NCBI GenBank assembly: GCA_026004875.1 | Contig: BPJZ01000004.1 | Location: 1 to 64,000 of the forward strand | Source of the DNA: Candidatus Poribacteria bacterium | Lineage (GTDB): Bacteria; Poribacteria; WGA-4E; GCA-2687025 | Reading direction: 5' to 3' | DNA length: 64,000 nt | Part shown: positions 47,195 through 57,991 of the stretch, piece by piece | Position numbering within the stretch: the stretch's first letter is position 1 | Layout: every line of letters starts with the position of its first letter | The notes under the pieces: generated by a model | Database searches by the model: none | What the model saw: the letters and a program-made list of their open reading frames with translations, nothing else | Told to the model about the DNA's origin: nothing | Made by a program: the position numbers and the translations under genes

Positions 47195-49807
47195 ATGCGA
47201 CTAGGGCTTTATTGCTGCTGGGCGCTGGTGGTCGTCGGATGGGTCAACCCCAAGACCAGCACCGCGGAGCCGTCGCTGCTGCTAAACGGGACCTTTGAGA
47301 CAGGCACCGAAGGATGGTCGCTCAGCCTTTGGCCGTCGGGCGAGCCGGACGAGGTCGCACGGGCGTTCTTTCGGACAGAACGGGTCGCTCATTCCGGACA
47401 AGCCTCGTTGGCGGTAGACACCTCGGCGTTTCTGGGGCGTGAATTGACGTTAGTCGCCAACGGACGGATCGGTGAAGGTATTCTCTCCCTCCGTGGGCGG
47501 GAGGTCGTCGTTTCGGGCTGGGTGTACGCCGAGCCAGGGACGGCCCTCCGCCCGATGAGGATGCGCCTTCGGACGTTTGGCCGTAATCCAACAGGGGAGA
47601 GCGTCTATGTGGGGGACGGCCCTTCGCTAGTCGTCTATCCAGAGCTCGGTCGGTGGAGCCGCTTTCAGGCGCGGGGGCGTCTCCCGGAGGCCGAGTTCAC
47701 CAGCGCGGACCTCCACTGTTCCATCCGACCCGATTTAGTCCCAACTAGGTTCTACCTGGACGACCTGCGAGTCGAGGCCGACGAGCCGCCGGCGCTGCAG
47801 TTGAGCGTTTTGCGCGACGCCCTCTGGAGCGACGAGAGAACACTACCGGTTCAGGTGCGCTGGAACCCAGCCCGGTGGGAAGGCGGCCCACCGGCACGGA
47901 TACGATTCGTCCTGCTCTCCGAAGACGGCCAGCCGGTCGAAGAGTGGAGCCGCCCGGCACAAGAGACGATCTTTGGACTGGTCTTCTCCCGGCCGCTTGA
48001 GGAGGGGAGCTACCACCTCCGCGCGGAGCTACTCGACCCAGTCGGCGGCCTCCTGGCAACGGACGAACGCCCCCTGATCGCTCTTGAAAGCCCGTGGAAA
48101 GGGATGCCTTCAATCCAGTTGCCGGATGAGAAAGAGTCGCCGTCCGGGGACGCCGTCCCGGAGGCCTATTTGGCGACGGGAACCCAGGCGCCGACCGATC
48201 TTCCCGACCGTCTTCCTGTACAGGCGGAGCCGGAGAGCCCCGACCTGGACCTTTCAGAAGAGGCCACGCGCGGATACGTGGTGTTCTCCCGCCACTATTT
48301 GGAACCGAGCTCGCGGAGGGCCCGTCCGCGGCCGGGAGAGGTAGGGCCCGTACGGCTTTTTGCCGCGCGCGGGGAGTATGAGCCGGCAACTCTTTCGGTC
48401 TGGGCGCAAGAGCCCTTAAAGGCCTTGAAGGTCAAGGCGGGGCCCCTTCTGGGCGAGCGAGGGGCGACGATCGGTGCGGAGCAGGTTAGCGTTCGGCTGG
48501 TCCGAGAGATCGAGGGCCTTCCCCGCTTCTTAGAGCGCCGGGAGAGCGTAGACCTGAACGCCGGGGAAACGGCAACCTTCTGGGTGATCGTTCACGTCCC
48601 GGAGGGAGTGGAGCCCGGGTTTTATCGCGGGGAGATGACCGTCTCGGCGGCGAGGCGTCCAACGACGCGGGTAGACCTGATCCTACGCGTGCTTCCGTTT
48701 GTCCTGCCGCGTTCGAAGAAAGGCTACGGCTTCTGGTGGAAGATGGACGCCCGCTGGAACGGTTATTACTCCCAAGAGCGACAAACGGCCCTGGAACAGA
48801 TCCGGCGGCAGTTTGTGCTTCTTCGCGAGTACGGTGTCAACTCGCTTTCGATTTACAGCCTGCCCCGAATGACTCGCGACGCAACGGGCGCCTTTCACTT
48901 TGACTTTCAACAGCAGCACTGGAACCACGATCCCTATTCGTTCGCGGAGATCGTCCAACTGGGGAAGGAGACGGGCCTTTTCTCTCCAGCGGTTCCGCTC
49001 CAGTATCCCGGTGCGGAGGCGTTGCACTCACAGTGGATCCGCTTTGACGAGCTAACACGAGAGTCTCCGGAGTTCGACGCCTTCTATCGGGAGGCCGTCC
49101 GTCGAATCGACGAGTGGGCAAAGGAGCAAGGGATTACGCTCGCGTTCGCCGTCGTGGACGAGATCGGCAACTCCGAGGAGCGACGACGCGAGGCACTTCG
49201 CTTTTATCGCCTGGCGACAGAAGCGGATGTGCTCACTTCGGTGACGGACAATTCGATGCACGGCGGCGTGCACCTGATGGGCCAGGAGCGTTTTGACGCG
49301 ATCGTTCGGATGCGGGTGTACAACTTCATCGTACCGGAGATGATCGAGGACGCACGGGCGTCTGGGGATTCCCTTTGGCTCTACAACCTTTCCAGCGGCG
49401 GCTGGGACGGAAAGCGAGATCGGTTTCTGTTTGGTCGGTTCACCGAGCGCGTCGGAGCAGAAGGAAACCTGCAATGGGCCTTCCAGTGGCCCAGCGGCAA
49501 TCGGAGTCCGTACCAGGCCGCAGCTGCTGGAGAGCGCACCGGATACCACTACGCCCTTCCGGCGCCCGACGGGCCGTTACCGACGCTCGGACTGGAGGGC
49601 GTTCGAGAGGGGATCGATGACGCCCGCTATCTGGAGCTGCTTCGACGCAGGCGTCCCGAACGAGTTGAAGCGCTCCTTGAGGACATCCCCCTTTACAGCT
49701 TTCGGATTGAGGAGTATTTGGACTCGCGAGGCGGTGCGAGCTTCGAGGCCTGGCGCTGGCGAGTGGCGCGAGAAATTCTCAGAGCGGAGAGCGGTTTCAA
49801 GCGCTGA
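47195..49807 (+). CDS. Exported glycoside-hydrolase-like protein (DUF4091/GH123-like C-terminus, N-terminal carbohydrate-binding-like domain)
   Basis: Signal peptide; 'LLNGTFETGTEGWSLSLWPSG' CBM-like start; 'FAVVDEIGNSEERRREALRFYRLATEAD'; C-terminal 'PTLGLEGVREGIDDARYLELLRR', typical of DUF4091 proteins. Confidence 0.7.
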   Translation: MRLGLYCCWALVVVGWVNPKTSTAEPSLLLNGTFETGTEGWSLSLWPSGEPDEVARAFFRTERVAHSGQASLAVDTSAFLGRELTLVANGRIGEGILSLRGREVVVSGWVYAEPGTALRPMRMRLRTFGRNPTGESVYVGDGPSLVVYPELGRWSRFQARGRLPEAEFTSADLHCSIRPDLVPTRFYLDDLRVEADEPPALQLSVLRDALWSDERTLPVQVRWNPARWEGGPPARIRFVLLSEDGQPVEEWSRPAQETIFGLVFSRPLEEGSYHLRAELLDPVGGLLATDERPLIALESPWKGMPSIQLPDEKESPSGDAVPEAYLATGTQAPTDLPDRLPVQAEPESPDLDLSEEATRGYVVFSRHYLEPSSRRARPRPGEVGPVRLFAARGEYEPATLSVWAQEPLKALKVKAGPLLGERGATIGAEQVSVRLVREIEGLPRFLERRESVDLNAGETATFWVIVHVPEGVEPGFYRGEMTVSAARRPTTRVDLILRVLPFVLPRSKKGYGFWWKMDARWNGYYSQERQTALEQIRRQFVLLREYGVNSLSIYSLPRMTRDATGAFHFDFQQQHWNHDPYSFAEIVQLGKETGLFSPAVPLQYPGAEALHSQWIRFDELTRESPEFDAFYREAVRRIDEWAKEQGITLAFAVVDEIGNSEERRREALRFYRLATEADVLTSVTDNSMHGGVHLMGQERFDAIVRMRVYNFIVPEMIEDARASGDSLWLYNLSSGGWDGKRDRFLFGRFTERVGAEGNLQWAFQWPSGNRSPYQAAAAGERTGYHYALPAPDGPLPTLGLEGVREGIDDARYLELLRRRRPERVEALLEDIPLYSFRIEEYLDSRGGASFEAWRWRVAREILRAESGFKR

Positions 49808-49808
49808 G

Positions 49809-50708
49809 CTATCCCATTCGAGCACGAGGATGAAGCGCGTCGTAAAGCCGCCGGAGCCGCTCCCTCGTCACGTGGGTATAGATCTGGGTTGTCGTCAAAC
49901 TCGCGTGGCCTAAAAGCTCCTGCACGGATCGGAGATCGGCCCCTCGGTCCAGTAGGTGGGTCGCAAAACTGTGCCGAAGCGTGTGCGGCGAGACGCGCTT
50001 TTTGATCCCGGCCTGCTTCAAGTAGAACTGAAGCCGGTAGCGCACCGCCCGTGCGCTCAGGCGGGTGCCATGATGGCTCAGGAATAGCGCCTTTGGGTCT
50101 TGGACTTGAGCGCAGAGGAGCTCTCGAACGCTCAGGTAGTGGCGGAGCGCTTCGGTTGCCGTCCGACCGACCGGAACGATCCTCTCCCTTTGGCCCTTTC
50201 CGAGGACACGGAGCGTTCCATCAGGGAGGAGGTGATCTACGTTCAGAGCGACCGCCTCACCGACGCGCACGCCGGTTGCGTAAAGCAGCTCTAGCAGGGC
50301 CCGATCGCGCGCCCCGACGGGGGTTTTCGGGTCCGGGGTCCCCAACAAGGCTTCCACCTCTTCGACGGTCAGAAACTCCGGAAGTCGGCGCTCCCGATTC
50401 GGAGAGCGGATCTGTGCCGTCGGGTTGGTGGCCAACCGTCCTCCAGCGCGAAGCCATCGGAAGAGGGAGCGAACGGCGGCCAACCGTCGCGCCACCGTTG
50501 TGCGGGCCAGGTTCCTTTCCAGAAGGGAGGCCAGGAAAGCCCGAAGATGGGCCGGACCGACCTCCTCCGCTTGGATTATTTGGCGTCCCTCGCAGAAGGC
50601 ACAAAACTGTTCCAAATCGCACCGGTAGGCGCGCACCGTGTGCGGCGAAAGCCGCTCCACCCGCTCCAGATGAACGAGGAACTCCTCGACAACCGCTCTC
50701 AGCAACAT
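49809..50708 (-). CDS. xerC: Tyrosine recombinase XerC/XerD
   Basis: 'LLELLYATGVRVGEAVALNVDHL', 'SPHTLRHSFATHLLDRGADLRSVQELLGHASLTTTQIYTHV' (R..HxLRH..GH..Y). Confidence 0.92.
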   Translation of the reverse strand: MLLRAVVEEFLVHLERVERLSPHTVRAYRCDLEQFCAFCEGRQIIQAEEVGPAHLRAFLASLLERNLARTTVARRLAAVRSLFRWLRAGGRLATNPTAQIRSPNRERRLPEFLTVEEVEALLGTPDPKTPVGARDRALLELLYATGVRVGEAVALNVDHLLPDGTLRVLGKGQRERIVPVGRTATEALRHYLSVRELLCAQVQDPKALFLSHHGTRLSARAVRYRLQFYLKQAGIKKRVSPHTLRHSFATHLLDRGADLRSVQELLGHASLTTTQIYTHVTRERLRRLYDALHPRARMG

Positions 50709-50749
50709 GGCCGCGACACCCCCTGAGTCATGCTTTCCGCAAAAAGGAC

Positions 50750-51451
50750 TTACGCTCCGGTCGGAGGGAGCGATTCGCCCAGCGCCCAGCGGATACCGTT
50801 TCGGAGAAGTTGTCGAAACTGAGGAAGCGCGAAGTCCTCCGGATGGCCCAGAGAGGTGTAAAACGTCCGGCGCGGCGTCGTCCGCACCCAGGCGACCGGG
50901 TTTGGGACCCGTTCCTCCCGTGGGCTAGGCCCGACCGAGCGGCCCATCAACAGCGGACGGCAGTCCGCCGGCAGCGGCAAGACATAGTACAGCCAGGAGC
51001 GCGCAACAAAGGGATAATCCACCCCGTTCAGAATCGGATCGCCTTCCGCTTCAGGGTGAAGATAAACGACGGTGCTAGACTCATGCCCGTAGTGAAAGCG
51101 CCAAGGCGTGCCGAAGACCTCCGCCCCAAAGTGGTTCCAGATCGCCAAGGGAGAGCCTTCAGGGTACCGAAACGCGTGGGTGGAGGTGCGCAGGCCGACA
51201 ACGGGCCGCCCCGAGTCCAGATAGGCGCGGATCGGCTCAAGCTGCTCCGGTGGGAGCTCCCGAAACCGAAGGTAGGTTACCAGACAGTCGGCCTCCTGGA
51301 GGGCCTCCAGGCCGGGCAGGTTCTGGCGATCCTTCGCCTGGAGGAGGCTGACGCTCCAGCCGTACCGCTCCACCAGCTCCCAGGCGACCTGGGGCATCGT
51401 GCGCTCCGAACGGTACTCCGCCTCGCCGATCAGGAAGACCACATGCGGCAT
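50750..51451 (-). CDS. ThuA-like domain protein
   Basis: 'MPHVVFLIGEAEYRSERTMPQVAWEL...ADCLVTYLRFRELPPEQLEPIRAYLDSGRPVVGLRTSTHAF...RRTFYTSLGHPEDF'; ATG at 51451, so the longer 391-aa ORF start is not favoured. Confidence 0.8.
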   Translation of the reverse strand: MPHVVFLIGEAEYRSERTMPQVAWELVERYGWSVSLLQAKDRQNLPGLEALQEADCLVTYLRFRELPPEQLEPIRAYLDSGRPVVGLRTSTHAFRYPEGSPLAIWNHFGAEVFGTPWRFHYGHESSTVVYLHPEAEGDPILNGVDYPFVARSWLYYVLPLPADCRPLLMGRSVGPSPREERVPNPVAWVRTTPRRTFYTSLGHPEDFALPQFRQLLRNGIRWALGESLPPTGA

Positions 51452-51674
51452 TTCGTCTTTGCTCCCATTGGATTGTTCCGCCTTCGACCGATAGGGATCG
51501 GTTGGAACCGGTGCAGAGCGTATCCTAGCAGGGGAGCCGGCAGAAGGAAAGGGCGTCCTCAAGGCGTTCCAACGCTGGGCGAGGGCTAGAAGGGTTCCTA
51601 CTTGCTCGCGTCCGAAGCCCGTGCAAGGATGAGATCGGGAGCCCCTCGAAAGATGAGCGCTTCCGGTAGGATCG

Positions 51675-52502
51675 ATGCTTCGCAAGCTGTTCGTTCGCAC
51701 CTTCTGGACAGTGTACGACCATCTGGGCTTGCTTCTGCTGGCCAGCCTCGGGTGGACAGCCCTTTCTTGGCCGTGGTGGGGTGGGGTGCTTCTGCTTGCG
51801 CGGGCGCTTCGCCCACCGCTGTCGGAGCTGACCTTGCTCGCGCTGATTCCGGTCACAGCGTTGAACCCGGCAAGCCTTGGACTAGCCGCACTGGCCCGGG
51901 AGCTGGTCCGCACCGGTGAGGCCACCGCTGGCCTCTTCTGGACCGGCCTTCGCCGACACCTGTTTCGCTCGCTGTGGTTGATGGCGTTTGGCGCGCTGGT
52001 GGCCTTGATCTTGGGGTCTAGTTGGGCCGTTTACTCGGCGGAACGTCTCCCTCTGGTGGGCCGGTGGGGGAACCGGATCGCGGCCGGGCTGACCGTCTGG
52101 GTGGTCCTTTTTGCCCTCCTGGCCGGAAGCTATTGGTCGCCGTTGGCCGCGGACCTGAGCGGTCGAAGGATCGGACTGAAGACCGTTCTGTATCGCTCAG
52201 CGCTGTTGACTTTGGATAACCCCGGCTTTACGCTTGGAGTGGCGCTGCTCTGCTGGGCGTCGTGGGCCTTTTGGGCTGCGACCGGTCTGGGGTTGTTTGT
52301 TTTGGCTGCCGGATGGTCGGCGGTCCTTCAACGCCACGCGCGCGACCTGCTCGGGGAGAAGTACGAGGTCGTCGAGACGCTCCGCCAGGAGGGCCGACCG
52401 GTCAGCCGCGCCGCCGTACGCGCGGCGCTTCAAGAACGATGGCGTCAGGAGCCCCAGCGGTCCTGGAGGGAGCTGATCCGCCCCTGGGACGCCCGCTCCT
52501 AG
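51675..52502 (+). CDS. Integral membrane protein (possibly DUF624/YesL-like)
   Basis: About 5-6 hydrophobic segments; 'MLRKLFVRTFWTVYDHLGLLLLASLGWTALSW'; family assignment tentative. Confidence 0.5.
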   Translation: MLRKLFVRTFWTVYDHLGLLLLASLGWTALSWPWWGGVLLLARALRPPLSELTLLALIPVTALNPASLGLAALARELVRTGEATAGLFWTGLRRHLFRSLWLMAFGALVALILGSSWAVYSAERLPLVGRWGNRIAAGLTVWVVLFALLAGSYWSPLAADLSGRRIGLKTVLYRSALLTLDNPGFTLGVALLCWASWAFWAATGLGLFVLAAGWSAVLQRHARDLLGEKYEVVETLRQEGRPVSRAAVRAALQERWRQEPQRSWRELIRPWDARS

Positions 52503-52518
52503 CAGTGTTCGTTGCTAA

Positions 52519-53865
<1,347 letters not shown>

Positions 53866-53879
53866 GACAAGACTCCGCT

Positions 53880-53907
53880 GGAACGCTTTGGAAGACCGAC
53901 GCGTTCC
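53880..53907 (+). terminator. Weak hairpin GGAACGC...GCGTTCC after eno
   Basis: 7-bp arms, 14-nt loop, about 14 nt after the eno stop. Confidence 0.3.
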
Positions 53908-53985
53908 TTAAAGGCACCGGCTGGAGCGGGGGACCGGGAATCGGTCTGGATCTCGGCGAGAGACCTCACGCTGGAGCTGGTCGAA

Positions 53986-54285
53986 ATGAACGCCGATCGC
54001 AGATGGTGGCTGGTTTTAACGGGAATTCCGCTGCTGCTGCTCATTCTGGTCGGGACGCGAATCGCCCAGGAGTGGGGCGCCTTTCGCCAGGCGCAGGCGA
54101 TTCGACGGGAGTACCTGGCACGCCGCGAGCAGCTTCTCCAGGAGCGTTCCCGGCTCCGCCATCTGGTTGAGACGCTCCAGAACGATCCTCTTACCCAGGA
54201 GCGGCTGATTCGATCGTTCGGATACGTGCGCCCCGGTGAGACCGTCTACGTCGTTCCGCGAGAGCCTTCCTCGTCCTCGCCGTAG
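53986..54285 (+). CDS. FtsB/DivIC-like septum formation protein
   Basis: N-terminal TM segment, coiled coil, 'NDPLTQERLIRSFGYVRPGETVYVV'; located next to eno as is common. Confidence 0.8.
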   Translation: MNADRRWWLVLTGIPLLLLILVGTRIAQEWGAFRQAQAIRREYLARREQLLQERSRLRHLVETLQNDPLTQERLIRSFGYVRPGETVYVVPREPSSSSP

Positions 54286-54349
54286 CGGCAGAAGGGACGC
54301 CTTCAGGCCTTCGGAGGGAGCTCCCACGAGGTTCAAGCTGCTCGTCTTC

Positions 54350-56770
54350 ATGGAGCAATCGAGCGTTCGTTTTTGGGGAACGCTGCTTCTGCTAGGAGCG
54401 GTGCTTCTCTCCAGAGCAGGCGCTGCGGACCCGCCGTTTTTGGCCGAAGATCGGTCGTCTCCAGTGCTAAGCGCAATGCTTCCAGCACTGCCTGTCGCGG
54501 CTCCTGACGGGCCGCTGGGCTCAAACGTCAACCCAGCGGTATTGGCGGCTTCGCCTCGCTTAAGTCTTCGCTACATCCGGGGGGTTCAGGGTTCCCCTCG
54601 AGGGGAGAACAGCTTCTGGTTTGCGGCCAAGGGGGTGGGGATGGGCTTAGAGTACTTCTCCGCTTCGCCACCGGTGCCGACACCAGGACTCCTGCCGGAG
54701 ACAGTCTCCCTCCGTCGTTGGACCTGGTCGGGCGGCTCCCACCTAGGGGGTGGCCTCTACTGGGGAGTGGCACGAATCAGCTACGCTTCCCAAGACCCTC
54801 AATACGACCGGCTGAGCCTCTGGGACGTAGGGCTGCTCTACCGTCGGCAGTGGGTTTCGCTTGGCTTGGTCGTGCGCCGGCTCAACCGCCCGGAGCTTTA
54901 CGGCCAACGGTTGGAACGAGCGTTCGATCTGGGAGTCGCCTGGAGACCTCGAACGGATCGCCTTACGTTTTCGTTCGACCTGCGCCGATTAGATTCGGAA
55001 TCGTTTCGGACGGCATGGAAGCGCCAACGCTACCGATTAGGCCTGAACCTGGAACCGATCGAAGGGGTGGAGATTCAGGCGAATGCCTATGGAAACCGCC
55101 AGTTTGACCTTGCGGTGACGCTCCGGTGGGGAACGGTCGGAATCGGAGGGCTCCATCGCCTGGAGGAGGGCCAGAAAGCTGGCACAATCGGCTGGATTGA
55201 GCTCCGCGAAGACCAGACCCATCCGCCTCTTCGCCGTCGCCGGATCGCCCTGGACCTGAAGCTTCAGGACTGGGAGGAGATCTATCCTCGACTGCGCGAC
55301 GACCAGACGGTGGCGGGGGTGCTCCTCCGGCTGGACGGCGAACGGATGCCCTTGGCCCACTGGGAAGCGCTGCGAAAGCAGATCTTGGACCTGCGCCACC
55401 GCGGGGTAGAGGTGTTGATCTTCATCCGCCGAACCGGCACGGGCGGCTATTGGATCGCCTCTGCCGCCGACGGGATTCTGATAGACCCGCTGGGTGAGCT
55501 GGAGCTAACCGGCCTCCACTCCCGACGGCTTTATTACGGTCCGCTGTTGGAACGAATCGGCCTGGAGCCAATCTTCGTTCGCCGAGGGCCGTACAAGGCC
55601 GCGCCGGAGAGCTGGACACAGCAGGGACCCTCCCCAGCCGCCGAGCACAACCGGGAGGCGTTGTTCGCAGAACTCTTCTTACGGGTCTCGACCGACCTGA
55701 CACGTTCAAGGCCCCAGATATCCGCCCCTTTGGGGGTGCTGTATCGGCAGGGGTACTTTCTGGGCGCGGAAGCCGTCTCCGCAGGACTAGCGGACGACTC
55801 CGTTACCAAGCAGGAGGCAGCGACACAGCTCCGGGAACGGCTCAAGGCCCAGCTCCTCACGGCCCAGGAGTACCGTTCGGAACGGCATCGCTCCCGGAGC
55901 TGGACCGTTCCTCCTTCGCGGATCGCCGTCATTCGGATTCAGGGAACGTTAGTCGAGAAGGCCGACTGGTTCCAGGTGGCCAGTGGGGAGGTCTGCTCCG
56001 CCGAGGAGATCGCCCAGGCCTTGGACCGAGCGCGCTCCGACGACTCGGTGCGGGCGACCGTTCTGGCAATCGACAGCGGTGGCGGACTGGTCAGCGCCGC
56101 CGAACGCATCTGGCGATCCGTCGCCCAGGCGGCCGAGGAAAAGCCGATCGTCGCGGTGATCGAGGGGATCGGGGCCTCCGGCGCCTACTATGTGGCCACC
56201 GGCGCCCACCGGATTTTGGCCGGAGCCACCTCGATCACCGGTTCGATCGGAGTTTACTCCGGAATCATCGGTGTCGGTGGCCTGCTCGATCGCCTGGGGA
56301 TTGCAGCCTCAGAGCTAGATTATGGCTACGCCGGCAGTACGGGCCTCTGGACGACCTCACCGACGCCGGAGGACCGAGAACGCCTGGAGCGCCAGGTTGG
56401 CCGACTGTACGATCATTTTATCCGAAGCGTTGCAGAACGCCGCTTGCTTCCGCTACCGTTAACCATAGCAGCGGCCGAAGGTCAGGTTTGGACCGGTCGA
56501 AGTGCGCGGGCGCGGGGGCTCATCGACGCCATTGGAACTCTGGAGGATGGAATCGCGGAGGCCAAGCGACTAGCCGGAATCCCGGCCCAAGGAGCGGTTG
56601 AGCTTCTCTGGCTTCCGGAGCCTTCTTGGAAGAGACGCATCTCCCAGATGCTCGCTCCTCTCTCCGGGAGGGTCCCTCGTCCTTGGGCCGCGATTGTCGG
56701 CGAAGCTGGAGGGCGCAGGCTCGGCGAACCGATGGCCTACGAGCCGCTGGCCCAGTGGGAGACACCGTGA
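54350..56770 (+). CDS. sppA: SppA-type S49 peptidase with N-terminal outer-membrane beta-barrel-like region
   Basis: Signal peptide at 54350; residues about 40-290 have strand-rich sequence ('LYWGVARISYASQDPQYDRLSLWDVGLLYRRQWVSLGLVVRRLN'). Then the S49 tandem: catalytic Lys region 'IFVRRGPYKAAPESWTQ' and Ser region 'IEGIGASGAYYVATGAHRILAGATSITGSIGV'. Confidence 0.88.
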   Translation: MEQSSVRFWGTLLLLGAVLLSRAGAADPPFLAEDRSSPVLSAMLPALPVAAPDGPLGSNVNPAVLAASPRLSLRYIRGVQGSPRGENSFWFAAKGVGMGLEYFSASPPVPTPGLLPETVSLRRWTWSGGSHLGGGLYWGVARISYASQDPQYDRLSLWDVGLLYRRQWVSLGLVVRRLNRPELYGQRLERAFDLGVAWRPRTDRLTFSFDLRRLDSESFRTAWKRQRYRLGLNLEPIEGVEIQANAYGNRQFDLAVTLRWGTVGIGGLHRLEEGQKAGTIGWIELREDQTHPPLRRRRIALDLKLQDWEEIYPRLRDDQTVAGVLLRLDGERMPLAHWEALRKQILDLRHRGVEVLIFIRRTGTGGYWIASAADGILIDPLGELELTGLHSRRLYYGPLLERIGLEPIFVRRGPYKAAPESWTQQGPSPAAEHNREALFAELFLRVSTDLTRSRPQISAPLGVLYRQGYFLGAEAVSAGLADDSVTKQEAATQLRERLKAQLLTAQEYRSERHRSRSWTVPPSRIAVIRIQGTLVEKADWFQVASGEVCSAEEIAQALDRARSDDSVRATVLAIDSGGGLVSAAERIWRSVAQAAEEKPIVAVIEGIGASGAYYVATGAHRILAGATSITGSIGVYSGIIGVGGLLDRLGIAASELDYGYAGSTGLWTTSPTPEDRERLERQVGRLYDHFIRSVAERRLLPLPLTIAAAEGQVWTGRSARARGLIDAIGTLEDGIAEAKRLAGIPAQGAVELLWLPEPSWKRRISQMLAPLSGRVPRPWAAIVGEAGGRRLGEPMAYEPLAQWETP

Positions 56771-57405
56771 ACGCAGAACAACGACGCGCCCAAATGGTGA
56801 AAACCCAGATCGAGGCGCGGGGCATTGACGACCCGCGACTGCTGGAAGCGATGCGCCGCGTCCCGCGCGAGCTGTTTGTTCCAGCCCATCTTCGGGAGTT
56901 CGCTTTCGACGATGGGCCGTTGCCGATCGGTCAGGATCAGACCATCTCCCAGCCGTATATCGTGGCCTACATGACCGATCTGCTCCAGCTCAGCGGCGAC
57001 GAGAAGGTTCTTGAGATCGGGACCGGAAGCGGCTACCAGACGGCGATCCTGGCGGAGCTGGCCAAGGAAGTCTACACTGTGGAGATTCTCCCCGGCCTGG
57101 CCGAACGGGCTCGACAGCGGCTCCAAGAGTTGGGGTACACCAACGTTCACTTTCGCGTCGGTGACGGAAGCGAGGGTTGGCCTGAAGAGGCGCCCTTTGA
57201 CCGTATCCTGCTGACCGCCGCGCCCGCGCGGGTACCTCAAACGCTCCTGGAGCAACTGAAGGTTGGTGGCATCCTGGTCGCCCCAGTAGGACGGGGAATT
57301 CAACAGCTGGTCAAGATTGTTCGAGAACCTCAAGGCTATACTGAGATGTACTACGGTGGCGTGCGCTTTGTCCCGATGACCGGTAAAGCGCTGGAAGAGG
57401 AGTAG
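56767..57405 (+). CDS. pcm: Protein-L-isoaspartate O-methyltransferase
   Basis: 'MVKTQIEARGIDDPRLLEAMRRVPRELFVP', 'QTISQPYIVAYMTDLLQL', 'VLEIGTGSGYQTAILAELAKEVYTVE'; GTG start overlapping sppA stop. Confidence 0.95.
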   Translation: MNAEQRRAQMVKTQIEARGIDDPRLLEAMRRVPRELFVPAHLREFAFDDGPLPIGQDQTISQPYIVAYMTDLLQLSGDEKVLEIGTGSGYQTAILAELAKEVYTVEILPGLAERARQRLQELGYTNVHFRVGDGSEGWPEEAPFDRILLTAAPARVPQTLLEQLKVGGILVAPVGRGIQQLVKIVREPQGYTEMYYGGVRFVPMTGKALEEE

Positions 57406-57417
57406 GGCGCAAAGCAG

Positions 57418-57972
57418 GTGATCGAGGCCTACCTGAAGTACCTCTGGAACCTGATCTGGACGCCAAACGGACTGCTGACCGTCGGGACGATTCTCGGCGT
57501 CGTCTGGCTCTACCGGCTTTACTCCAAACGGATGGAGATTCCCGGCCTGACGATCGAGGTGCTCGGCCAGGAGTCCTGGTTTGTCCACCGAGACGACAAC
57601 CATCGGATGGTGATCGTTCTCAGCCTTCGGCTGCAGAACCGAAGCGGTCAAGAGGTCCAGATCGAACGGATGCGGTTTAGCGGCTACGCACCAGTGGAAA
57701 AGCCGACCCCGATCGTTCTGGAAGGGAAGCGGAACAGTGTCCCCCTACCCTACCCGGGGCATGAGTTTTATAGCGGCCGGGAGCCACTGTCGATCCCGCC
57801 GTACAGCGAGCGGACCGTGTGGGTCTGCTTCGAGTCCCGCGTTGTCGATCTGAAGAACCGGATCGCCGCACCGCTAGTCTTACGCTCCAAAAGCGGCCAT
57901 CGGAACAGCGTCCGGGTTCAATTGGCTCGGCACCCGTACCAGATCCAACTGTATTATGAGAGCTGGCTGTGA
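57418..57972 (+). CDS. Hypothetical membrane-anchored beta-rich protein
   Basis: N-terminal TM segment (LLTVGTILGVVWLYRLYSK); no family recognised; GTG start. Confidence 0.5.
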   Translation: MIEAYLKYLWNLIWTPNGLLTVGTILGVVWLYRLYSKRMEIPGLTIEVLGQESWFVHRDDNHRMVIVLSLRLQNRSGQEVQIERMRFSGYAPVEKPTPIVLEGKRNSVPLPYPGHEFYSGREPLSIPPYSERTVWVCFESRVVDLKNRIAAPLVLRSKSGHRNSVRVQLARHPYQIQLYYESWL

Positions 57973-57991
57973 GGGAGGGCCCTGAGAGGCG

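Noticed and set aside
50051-51589. 512-aa plus-strand ORF over xerC and ThuA genes
   Set aside because: Spans two supported minus-strand genes and their gap; Arg/Gly/Pro-rich shadow frame.
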